A stretch of DNA of 18,928 nt from JAENWH01 sp038248745. Lineage in GTDB: Bacteria; Bacillota; Clostridia; Peptostreptococcales; Anaerovoracaceae. The translations under genes and the position numbers were made by a program. The stretch covers positions 1-18,928 of the forward strand of contig JBBRXC010000018.1 of NCBI GenBank assembly GCA_038248745.1. The letters are read 5' to 3'. Below, piece after piece: positions 7,720 through 14,044 of the stretch (the stretch's first letter is position 1; each line of letters starts with the position of its first letter). The notes under the pieces were generated by a model, which worked only from the letters and a program-made list of their open reading frames with translations, did not search any database and had not been told where the DNA came from.

Positions 7720-7809
7720 TGTTTCTATAAATGTATTTTAATTAAATTTAATTACCAGTTTTTAATTCCGTTACAAGGGACTTAAAAATGATGGAGAAGG
7801 AGGAGTAGT

Positions 7810-8187
7810 ATGGCTCGTATAGCCGGTGTCGACTTACCAAAAGAAAAAAGAATAGAAATAGCTCTTACATATATTTTTGGTGTTGGTAGACCAACAGCAC
7901 TAGCAATTCTTGAAAAAACAGGAATAAGCCCTGATACAAGAGTAAAAGATTTATCAGAGGATCAAGCTGGTGCTATAAGAAAAGCTTTAGAACAAGATTA
8001 TATAGTAGAAGGCGACCTTAGAAGAGAAGTTTCATTAAATATTAAGAGACTGATGGAAATTGGATGCTATAGAGGAATCAGACATAGAAGAGGCCTTCCT
8101 GTAAGAGGACAAAAGACCAAAACCAATGCAAGAACCCGTAAGGGACCAAAGAAGACTGTAGGTAGAAAGAAGAAAGTAGGAAAGTAA
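7810..8187 (+). CDS. rpsM: Ribosomal protein S13
   Basis: 125 residues. The start MARIAGVDLPKEKRIEIALTYI and the helix-two-turns-helix region GVGRPTALAILEKTGI are typical, as is the C-terminal GCYRGIRHRRGLPVRGQKTK that reaches into the 30S head toward the P-site tRNA. AAGGAGGAG lies just before the ATG, which is preceded by GTAGT. This is the first gene of the alpha-type segment and may be the translational control point of that segment through the RNA structure upstream. Confidence 0.98.
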   Translation: MARIAGVDLPKEKRIEIALTYIFGVGRPTALAILEKTGISPDTRVKDLSEDQAGAIRKALEQDYIVEGDLRREVSLNIKRLMEIGCYRGIRHRRGLPVRGQKTKTNARTRKGPKKTVGRKKKVGK

Positions 8188-8202
8188 AGGAGGTAGGAAA
8201 AA

Positions 8203-8601
8203 ATGGCTAAAATCGTAAAAAAGACAGTTAGAAAAAAGAGAAGAGAACGTAAGAACATTGAACGTGGTCAGGCTCATATCCAATCCACCTTTAACAACAC
8301 TATTGTTACTCTTACAGATACAAGCGGAAATGCTTTAGCATGGTCAAGTGCAGGATCCCTTGGTTTTAAAGGATCAAGAAAATCCACACCATTCGCAGCA
8401 CAAATGGCAGCTGAAGAAGCTACAAAAGCAGCAATGGAACATGGACTTAAGTTCGTTGAAGTATACGTTAAAGGCCCAGGATCTGGTCGTGAAGCAGCTA
8501 TTAGAGCGCTTCAGTCGGCAGGGCTTGAAATTAGTCTTATTAAGGATATTACACCTATACCACATAATGGATGTAGGCCACCAAAGAGAAGAAGAGTTTA
8601 G
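8203..8601 (+). CDS. rpsK: Ribosomal protein S11
   Basis: 132 residues. Conserved features are the basic N-terminus, GQAHIQSTFNNTIVTLTDTSG, GFKGSRKSTPFAAQMAAE, VYVKGPGSGREAAIRALQ and the C-terminal ITPIPHNGCRPPKRRRV, which is nearly invariant. S11 forms part of the 30S platform near the E site. AAAGGAGG sits in the 15-base gap after rpsM. Confidence 0.98.
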   Translation: MAKIVKKTVRKKRRERKNIERGQAHIQSTFNNTIVTLTDTSGNALAWSSAGSLGFKGSRKSTPFAAQMAAEEATKAAMEHGLKFVEVYVKGPGSGREAAIRALQSAGLEISLIKDITPIPHNGCRPPKRRRV

Positions 8602-8622
8602 TGAAAGGAGGAGTAATTTAAA

Positions 8623-9243
8623 ATGGCAAGATATACAGATGCTTCCTGCAGATTATGCAGAAGAGAAGGTCAGAAGCTTTTTTTGAAAGGCGAAAGATGC
8701 TACGGCACTAAGTGCGCGATCGAGAAGAGAAATTACGCTCCTGGACAACATGGACAGAGCAGAAAAAAAATATCTGACTATGGCCTGCAGCTGAGAGAAA
8801 AGCAAAAGGCGAAGAGATTCTATGGTTTATTGGAAACTCAATTTAGAAACTTATTTGATAAGGCAGCGAAGAAAAAGGGTATGACAGGTGAAAACCTGCT
8901 GATCATGTTAGAAACAAGATTAGACAATACTGTATTTAGAATGGGTTTTGCTTCATCAAGAAAAGAAGCAAGACAATTAGTAACACATTCACATTTCCAG
9001 GTTAACGGTAAAAAGGTGGATATTCCATCCTATGAAGTGAAGGCCGGAGATGTTATAAGAGTAAAAGAGAAAAGTACTAATTCTCCTAAATTTAAGGAAA
9101 TTAGAGATATGGCAATCAGCGTACCATCATGGTTAACTGTTGATGTTGAAAAACTTGAAGGTAGAGTTATTGTGTTACCGAAGAGAGAAGATATTGATAC
9201 TCTAGTAGCAGAGCATCTTATCGTAGAATTGTATTCCAAATAA
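8623..9243 (+). CDS. rpsD: Ribosomal protein S4, zinc-binding form
   Basis: 206 residues. The N-terminus carries four cysteines, Cys9, Cys12, Cys26 and Cys31, in CRLC...CYGTKC, so it is the zinc-ribbon type known from Thermus, unlike E. coli S4. The APGQHGQ motif, the S4 RNA-binding domain (LDNTVFRMGFASSRKEARQLVTHSHFQVNGKKV) and the C-terminus are intact. S4 starts 5'-domain assembly of 16S rRNA. In Bacillus rpsD is a separate monocistronic gene, whereas here it lies in the alpha cluster, which makes S4 a plausible regulator of these genes. Confidence 0.98.
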   Translation: MARYTDASCRLCRREGQKLFLKGERCYGTKCAIEKRNYAPGQHGQSRKKISDYGLQLREKQKAKRFYGLLETQFRNLFDKAAKKKGMTGENLLIMLETRLDNTVFRMGFASSRKEARQLVTHSHFQVNGKKVDIPSYEVKAGDVIRVKEKSTNSPKFKEIRDMAISVPSWLTVDVEKLEGRVIVLPKREDIDTLVAEHLIVELYSK

Positions 9244-9296
9244 AATGGTTATGTTATCAGCATAAACTATTGATTGGAACAGAAGGAGGGTTTTGA

Positions 9297-10244
9297 GTGA
9301 TAGAAATCGAAAAACCAACAATTGAATGTATATTTAAAGAAGAAGATGCTAATTATGGCAAATTTGTTGTTGAACCCCTCGAAAGAGGCTACGGAACGAC
9401 CCTCGGGAACAGCTTAAGAAGAATTCTTATTAGCTCATTACCAGGGGCGGCTGTTACATCAGTAAAAATTGACGGGATACTCCACGAATTTTCAACAATT
9501 CCTGGCGTGAAAGAAGATGTTACTGAAATAATACTGAACCTTAAAAAGCTTGCTGTAAAGATAAGTGGAGAAAACACTAAAAGAGCAATCATCAATGTGG
9601 TAGGACCTAAGATCGTTACCGCAGAAGATATTATGGGAGATATGGATCTTGAAATATTCAATCCAGAACTTCATATAGCAACATTAGAGGAAAATGCAAC
9701 TCTTGTGATGGAAATTAACATTTCAAGAGGAAGAGGCTATGTGTCCGCCGATCAAAACAAAAGCGACACGACAGCTATTGCAGTCATTCCAGTTGATTCA
9801 ATATTTACACCAGTAAGAAAAGTTAACTTTACAGTCGAGAACACCAGAGTAGGTCAGGTAACTGACTATGACAAACTGATTCTTGAATTATGGACTGATG
9901 GCTCAATTACTCCAGAAGAAGGCGTATCCATTGGGGCAAAGATTATGCAGGAACATTTAAACCTGTTCATTGAGCTTACTGATGATACGGATTCCCTTGA
10001 GATTATGGTTGAAAAAGAAGAAGACCAAAAAGAAAAAGCTCTAGAAATGACTATTGAAGAGCTTGAACTTTCGGTTAGATCTTTCAACTGTTTAAAGAGA
10101 GCAGCAATCAATACTGTAGAAGAGCTTACTCATCGCTCAGAAGAAGACATGATGAAGGTGAGAAACTTAGGTAAAAAGTCCCTAGATGAAGTTAAACACA
10201 AACTTGAAGAATTAGGACTTGGTTTAAGACCAAGCGATGATTAA
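9297..10244 (+). CDS. rpoA: RNA polymerase alpha subunit
   Basis: 315 residues. The start is GTG at 9297, 6 bases after GAAGGAGGG, giving MIEIEKPTIECIFKEED. The N-terminal dimerisation and assembly domain is intact (VEPLERGYGTTLGNSLRRILISSLPGAAV), followed by an acidic linker and the C-terminal domain, where ELSVRSFNCLKRAAI contains Arg261, the equivalent of the E. coli Arg265 that contacts UP elements. A second motif, VRNLGKKSLDEVKHKLEELGLGLR, completes the CTD. The 53-base gap after rpsD has only a weak 5-bp stem. Confidence 0.98.
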   Translation: MIEIEKPTIECIFKEEDANYGKFVVEPLERGYGTTLGNSLRRILISSLPGAAVTSVKIDGILHEFSTIPGVKEDVTEIILNLKKLAVKISGENTKRAIINVVGPKIVTAEDIMGDMDLEIFNPELHIATLEENATLVMEINISRGRGYVSADQNKSDTTAIAVIPVDSIFTPVRKVNFTVENTRVGQVTDYDKLILELWTDGSITPEEGVSIGAKIMQEHLNLFIELTDDTDSLEIMVEKEEDQKEKALEMTIEELELSVRSFNCLKRAAINTVEELTHRSEEDMMKVRNLGKKSLDEVKHKLEELGLGLRPSDD

Positions 10245-10259
10245 GAAAGGAGAATAGCG

Positions 10260-10601
10260 ATGCCAGGATATAGAAAATTAGGCAGACCTACTGCTCATAG
10301 AAAAGCAATGCTTAGAAATATCGTAACAGATCTTTTTAGAGAAGGACGTATTTCTACGACTGACCATAGAGCAAAGGAAGCAAGAAGAGAAGCTGAAAAA
10401 TTAATTACCCTAGCTAAGCGTGGCGACCTTCATGCTAGAAGACAGGTTCTTGCTTACGTTTATGATGAGGATGTAGTGACAAAGCTTTTTGATGAAATAG
10501 GACCAAAGTACGCTGAAAGACATGGCGGATATACTAGAATACTAAAACTAGGACCAAGACAAGGCGACTGCGCCGAAGTTGTATTTTTAGAACTTGTATA
10601 A
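10260..10601 (+). CDS. rplQ: Ribosomal protein L17
   Basis: 113 residues. It begins MPGYRKLGRPTAHRKAMLRN, the L17 signature, and ends with RILKLGPRQGDCAEVVFLELV. L17 lies near the tunnel exit on the 50S surface. AAAGGAG precedes the ATG in the 15-base gap after rpoA. It is the last gene of the ribosomal cluster here; an intrinsic terminator follows after 11 bases. Confidence 0.98.
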   Translation: MPGYRKLGRPTAHRKAMLRNIVTDLFREGRISTTDHRAKEARREAEKLITLAKRGDLHARRQVLAYVYDEDVVTKLFDEIGPKYAERHGGYTRILKLGPRQGDCAEVVFLELV

Positions 10602-10612
10602 ATGAATGACGA

Positions 10613-10638
10613 GGCTCGCAGCGATGCGAGCCTTTTTT
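10613..10638 (+). terminator. Intrinsic terminator of the ribosomal cluster
   Basis: GGCTCGCA (10613-10620) pairs perfectly with TGCGAGCC (10625-10632) around a GCGA (GNRA) tetraloop. Six T follow at once (10633-10638). This is a textbook factor-independent terminator, placed 11 bases after the rplQ stop. Confidence 0.93.
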
Positions 10639-10642
10639 CAAA

Positions 10643-10771
10643 CCCATTATAAGCAGCCGACATTGGGCTTGTGTTTGAAAAAAAGGTTGGAATTTCAACG
10701 ATTTAATTTTGAGTTATCCACAGGTGTACTGTGCATAACTTATAAGCCCAATGTCGGCTGCTTATAATGGG
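10643..10771. repeat. Perfect 28-bp inverted repeat with structured loop
   Basis: The left arm (10643-10670) and right arm (10744-10771) are exact reverse complements over 28 bases, separated by 73 bases. The left arm begins CCCATTATAAGCAGCCGACA. The spacer contains two further dyads: GTTGGAATTTCAAC (10686-10699) and a 12-position dyad at 10712-10740. The left arm starts 4 bases after the T-tract of the rplQ terminator, and the right arm ends in the GGG that is the first part of the aroD ribosome binding site (GGGAGG). No T-tract follows the right arm. No clear target-site duplication flanks it. It could be a small mobile palindromic element, a cruciform, or an mRNA structure over the aroD start. 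Confidence 0.9.
10714..10738. promoter_or_regulatory. Pair of facing DnaA-box-like sequences
   Basis: TTATCCACA at 10714-10722 is the exact classical DnaA box. TGTGCATAA at 10730-10738 is, on the minus strand, TTATGCACA, which also fits TTWTNCACA. They face each other across 7 bases and form most of a hairpin dyad within the spacer of the 28-bp inverted repeat. No dnaA, dnaN or cluster of further boxes is nearby, so this is not an origin. DnaA binding here is inference. Confidence 0.5.
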
Positions 10772-10780
10772 AGGAAAATG

Positions 10781-11464
10781 ATGAAACTTTGTGTGCCAAT
10801 TACAGCATCAAATATGAATGAAATCAAAGGGCAACTAGACGAGTTGGCTTTACTTGATTTTGATATGATTGAGTGGCGTGCAGATTACTTTTTCTCTATG
10901 GATGCCCTTGAATTGATTAAAGGAACCTTTCCGGAAAAAGAATTACTTTTCACGATAAGGACCAAGGCAGAAGGGGGAGAAATCCAGATGGATACAGTAT
11001 ATTTGTCCACTGTCTATAGCCAGGTTGCATTGAGTGGCAAGGTGGAACTGATTGACTTGGAGCTGGAAGGAATTTGTAAGACGAATCCAGAGATAATTAG
11101 TAGATTAAAATTACTAGACGTGAAACTGATGATTTCAAATCATGATTTTGAAAAAACACCCTCGAAAGAGGAATTGATTGATAGATATAAAAAAATGGAA
11201 AGGTTGGGCGCAGATATAGCAAAGATCGCCGTCATGCCAAGAAATATGGAAGATGTCGAAATTTTAATTTCAGCCGCAAAAACGGCAAATGAATTGCTTG
11301 TCATTCCAATAGTGGGCATTTCCATGGGAGAACTAGGCAAGAGGACAAGGATTGAAGGAAAAAAATTTGGGTCGGTCATTACTTTTGGTTCACTGCGCAA
11401 GGAATCTGCACCAGGGCAAATACCTGCGAAAGAATTAAAGCAAAAAATACAAGCCGGATCTTAA
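10781..11464 (+). CDS. aroD: 3-dehydroquinate dehydratase, type I
   Basis: 227 residues. It dehydrates 3-dehydroquinate to 3-dehydroshikimate in the shikimate pathway through a Schiff base. Family features are EWRADYF (31-37), the general-acid/base His121 in SNHDF, the Schiff-base Lys148 in ADIAKIAVMP, and Ser209/Gln213 in ESAPGQIP. The frame is open from 10751, but GGAGG at 10770-10774 points to ATG 10781 (an adjacent ATG at 10778 is only 3 bases away from it). The protein lacks the roughly 20-residue N-terminal strand pair of enterobacterial AroD, which many type I enzymes do without. No other shikimate gene is nearby. The last codons and the stop lie in the first copy of a 26-bp tandem repeat. 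Confidence 0.93.
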   Translation: MKLCVPITASNMNEIKGQLDELALLDFDMIEWRADYFFSMDALELIKGTFPEKELLFTIRTKAEGGEIQMDTVYLSTVYSQVALSGKVELIDLELEGICKTNPEIISRLKLLDVKLMISNHDFEKTPSKEELIDRYKKMERLGADIAKIAVMPRNMEDVEILISAAKTANELLVIPIVGISMGELGKRTRIEGKKFGSVITFGSLRKESAPGQIPAKELKQKIQAGS

Positions 11465-11510
11465 CGCAAAAAATACAAGCCGGATCTTAAAGCAAAAAAT
11501 ACAAGCCGAT
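11440..11510 (+). repeat. 26-bp tandem repeat at the aroD 3' end
   Basis: Three copies begin at 11440, 11466 and 11492. Copies 1 and 2 share all 25 bases of the unit that starts GCAAAAAATACAAGCCGGAT and ends CTTAA, with one linking base differing (C or A). Copy 3 matches through CAAGCCG, then departs into the terminator loop. Copy 1 encodes the end of AroD and its stop codon. Each copy carries CAAGCC, which is the 5' half of the terminator stem. Confidence 0.92.
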
Positions 11511-11524
11511 TCAAGGCTTGTTTG
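11501..11524 (+). terminator. Probable terminator after aroD
   Basis: ACAAGCC (11501-11507) pairs with GGCTTGT (11515-11521) around a 7-base loop, followed by only a short T run before TTTGC. The stem is sound but the T-tract is weak, so termination may be partial. Its 5' half is the end of the third tandem repeat copy. Confidence 0.65.
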
Positions 11525-11546
11525 CATAATTAAATTAAGGTATAAT
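11518..11546 (+). promoter_or_regulatory. Candidate promoter for the ECF operon
   Basis: A perfect -10 TATAAT (11541-11546) lies 17 bases after a weak -35 TTGTTT (11518-11523), which overlaps the 3' half of the aroD terminator. The expected transcription start is near 11553, at or directly before the ATG at 11554. Confidence 0.5.
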
Positions 11547-11553
11547 GAAGTTT

Positions 11554-12393
11554 ATGGATAATATAATTAAAATCGAAAACTTAATATTTGAATACAAGAG
11601 AGATGAAGATCAAGAAGTCATAAGAGCTGTTGATAGGGTAAGCCTGAATATAGAAAGAGGCAGCTTTGTCGCCATTATAGGAAGGAACGGATCGGGTAAA
11701 TCTACATTGGCTAAAAATATCAATGCCTTATTGCTGCCAACATCCGGGGAAGTAAATGTGGATGGCTTCAATACAAAAGACGAGTCAGCTCTTTGGAAAG
11801 TTAGACAAACTGCGGGAATGGTATTTCAAAACCCAGACAACCAGCTGGTTTCTTCTATTGTTGAGGATGATGTGGCTTTTGGACCGGAAAACCTTGCGGT
11901 AGAACCAAAGGAAATAAGAATAAGAGTAGATGAGTCTTTAAAAGCTGTTGGCATGTATGAGGAAAGAATGAAAGCACCTCACTTATTGTCCGGTGGCCAG
12001 AAACAAAGAATCGCCATTGCTGGCGTAGTGGCGATGAAGCCAAAGTGTATCATTTTAGACGAGCCTACGGCCATGCTTGACCCTAAGGGCAGAGAAGAAG
12101 TCATGACCATTATCAATAAATTACATAAAGAAGGTATTACAATTCTGCTGATCACCCACTTTATGGATGAAGCGGCAAGGGCAGACAGGGTAATTATTAT
12201 GGAAAAGGGACGTATTGTTATGGATGGTCAGCCAAAGAAGGTTTTTGCAAGATCAGATGAAATAAGAGCACTGAGTCTTGACCTTCCTCTTCCCGTAGAA
12301 CTTGCGGAAAGACTTAGGAAAGAGGGATTTGATGTACCACTGGAAATTATTACTACAGAGGAAATGGTAGAATTCATATGTCAATACAAGTAA
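11554..12393 (+). CDS. ecfA1: ECF transporter ATP-binding protein EcfA1
   Basis: 279 residues from ATG 11554 (MDNIIKIENLIFEYKRDED). An in-frame ATG at 11545 adds three residues and is 4 bases from AAGG, but it overlaps the TATAAT box, so I prefer 11554; the choice is uncertain. This is one of two ATPases that energise energy-coupling-factor vitamin transporters. Walker A is GRNGSGKST (43-51), the Q-loop FQNPDNQ (91-97) is the ECF-typical form, the signature is LSGGQKQR (145-152), Walker B is CIILDEPT (165-172) and the switch is His202. The C-terminal LSLDLPLPVELAERLR is an ECF ATPase trait. Its end overlaps ecfA2 by 16 bases. Confidence 0.95.
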   Translation: MDNIIKIENLIFEYKRDEDQEVIRAVDRVSLNIERGSFVAIIGRNGSGKSTLAKNINALLLPTSGEVNVDGFNTKDESALWKVRQTAGMVFQNPDNQLVSSIVEDDVAFGPENLAVEPKEIRIRVDESLKAVGMYEERMKAPHLLSGGQKQRIAIAGVVAMKPKCIILDEPTAMLDPKGREEVMTIINKLHKEGITILLITHFMDEAARADRVIIMEKGRIVMDGQPKKVFARSDEIRALSLDLPLPVELAERLRKEGFDVPLEIITTEEMVEFICQYK

Positions 12394-13241
12394 AAGACTT
12401 AACACATATATATAGCGAAGGGTTGCCTTATGAGTCCGTTGCCCTAAAAGATGTTAGTTTTTCAATCGAAGATGGAGAATTCATAGGGGTTATTGGCCAC
12501 ACTGGGTCTGGTAAATCTACGATGGTTCAACATTTAAATGGATTGTTGAAACCTCATTCAGGGAGCATTATTATTGGTGATGTGGATATCACGAAAGGGA
12601 ACGTTTTAATGAGAGACATCAGGCGTAGGATAGGCCTTGTTTTTCAGTATCCGGAATACCAGCTTTTTGAAGAAACAGTTCACAAAGATGTGGCCTTTGG
12701 CCCGACAAACCTTGGGTTGTCGAAAGCAGAGGTTGATCAAAGGGTCATTGAAGCTATTAATCTGGTGGGGCTGGATTACGAAGAAATCTCTGAGCGCTCT
12801 CCATTTGAACTGTCGGGAGGACAAAAAAGAAGAGTCGCTATTGCCGGTGTTATTGCAATGAAACCGGAGGTTCTGATTCTTGATGAGCCTACAGCAGGTC
12901 TTGATCCGAAAGCCCATAAAGATGTGCTAGAGATGATCAAAAAAATACACGAAACACAAAACAATATTACCATCCTCGTATCACACAATATGAATGATAT
13001 TGCAAAGATGGTGGATAAAGTATTGGTGATGGAAAAAGGAAAGATTGTCATGGAAGGGCCGCCAAGGCAAGTGTTCTCAGAGGCTCAGAAATTAAATCAG
13101 ATGGGTCTAGCATTGCCGCAGGCTTCAGAAATGATGAACAAACTCAGGAACAGAGGGTTTGATATTAAAGAAGGTATTCTTACTGATGATGAAGCGTTTG
13201 ATGAATTGGTAAGAATATTGAAACGGGATATTAAAGGATAA
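12378..13241 (+). CDS. ecfA2: ECF transporter ATP-binding protein EcfA2
   Basis: 287 residues. It is the partner ATPase of EcfA1 and forms the cytoplasmic heterodimer below EcfT. Walker A GHTGSGKST (40-48), Q-loop FQYPEYQLF (89-97), signature LSGGQKRR (145-152), Walker B VLILDEPT (165-172) and His203 are present. FQYPEYQLFEETV and AFGPTNLG are characteristic of the EcfA2 branch. The start lies 16 bases inside ecfA1 with only a distant GAGG upstream, so translation probably depends on coupling. Confidence 0.95.
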   Translation: MSIQVKDLTHIYSEGLPYESVALKDVSFSIEDGEFIGVIGHTGSGKSTMVQHLNGLLKPHSGSIIIGDVDITKGNVLMRDIRRRIGLVFQYPEYQLFEETVHKDVAFGPTNLGLSKAEVDQRVIEAINLVGLDYEEISERSPFELSGGQKRRVAIAGVIAMKPEVLILDEPTAGLDPKAHKDVLEMIKKIHETQNNITILVSHNMNDIAKMVDKVLVMEKGKIVMEGPPRQVFSEAQKLNQMGLALPQASEMMNKLRNRGFDIKEGILTDDEAFDELVRILKRDIKG

Positions 13242-13243
13242 AA

Positions 13244-14044
13244 ATGATAAGAGACATTACATTAGGACAATACTATCCGGGAGATTCCTGGATACATAAA
13301 CTGGATCCAAGAACAAAAATTATCGGTACCTTTGTTTATTTAATTGCCTTGTTTCTGGTGGGAGACTTTTGGGGATTTTTAATTGCCGTAGCAGGAATTT
13401 CTACGGTAATCGCCATCTCTAGGGTGCCATTAAGTTTTATTTTAAAAGGTCTTAAACCGGTATTTATCATTATTTTGTTCACTTTTTTTATAAATATGTT
13501 TATGACAAAAGGGGAAGTATTGATTGGCTGGAAGTTCCTAGAAATCACAAGGGAAGGATTGTACAATGCCTTTTTTATGGGCAGCAGACTAGTTTTGTTA
13601 ATCATCGGTTCCTCGATTTTAACACTAGCAACAAAGCCAATAAAACTTACTGACGGCATTGAAAGTTTGCTTGGACCTCTTAAAATAATAGGGGTGCCTG
13701 CACATGAACTTGCCATGATGATGACGATTGCTTTAAGATTCATTCCAACCTTACTGGAAGAAACCGATAAAATAATGAAGGCTCAAATGGCAAGGGGCGC
13801 TGACTTTGAAAGCGGTAATATTTTTAAACGTGCGAAAAGTTTGATACCGCTTCTTATTCCCCTTTTCATCAGTGCGTTTAGAATTGCCCAGGACCTGGCG
13901 ATGGCCATGGAAGCACGCTGTTACAGTGGGGGAGAGAACAGAACAAGGATGACAGCGATGGCATATGGAAAGAGGGATATCGTAGCAACTTTCGGTTTGG
14001 TATTGTTTGTCGCATCTATTTTATTAGAGAGGGTTCTAATTTGA
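13244..14044 (+). CDS. ecfT: ECF transporter transmembrane scaffold EcfT
   Basis: 266 residues. The N-terminus DITLGQYYPGDSWIHKLDPRTKII is the EcfT hallmark. Hydrophobic stretches follow at about 27-60, 70-90 and 110-130, with another at the C-terminus. The two coupling motifs that contact the ATPases are QMARGADF (Arg184) and EARCYSGG (Arg225), the second having Cys where ARG is usual. EcfT links the ATPases to the substrate-binding S component. AAAGGA lies 5 bases before the ATG, and the gap to ecfA2 is 2 bases. Confidence 0.95.
   Translation: MIRDITLGQYYPGDSWIHKLDPRTKIIGTFVYLIALFLVGDFWGFLIAVAGISTVIAISRVPLSFILKGLKPVFIIILFTFFINMFMTKGEVLIGWKFLEITREGLYNAFFMGSRLVLLIIGSSILTLATKPIKLTDGIESLLGPLKIIGVPAHELAMMMTIALRFIPTLLEETDKIMKAQMARGADFESGNIFKRAKSLIPLLIPLFISAFRIAQDLAMAMEARCYSGGENRTRMTAMAYGKRDIVATFGLVLFVASILLERVLI

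Noticed and set aside
7739..7754. 16-bp palindrome of A and T in the rpmJ-rpsM gap
   Set aside because: Very low complexity (TAATTAAATTTAATTA); expected in AT-rich spacers. No -35/-10 pair with proper spacing was found around it.
8348..8686. Plus-strand 112-codon frame overlapping rpsK and rpsD
   Set aside because: Out-of-frame shadow of rpsK without a ribosome binding site or recognisable protein features.
9244..9296. TTATG/CATAA stem between rpsD and rpoA
   Set aside because: Five AT-rich pairs with a 7-base loop are too weak to claim a regulatory structure.
10605..10640. Possible L17 downstream element after rplQ
   Set aside because: The hairpin with GCGA loop and immediate T6 is fully explained as an intrinsic terminator.
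10714..10738. Replication origin suggested by DnaA boxes
   Set aside because: Only two boxes, no dnaA/dnaN genes and no further box cluster; the surrounding genes are the ribosomal cluster and aroD.
10763..10768. TATAAT in the right arm of the inverted repeat as an aroD promoter
   Set aside because: The best -35 (TTATAA at 10740) is poor, and transcription would begin inside the ribosome binding site. The same bases are fixed by the palindrome.
11525..11553. preQ1 riboswitch controlling the ECF-queT operon
   Set aside because: The leader before ecfA1 is too short and shows no preQ1 aptamer hairpin or A-rich tail.
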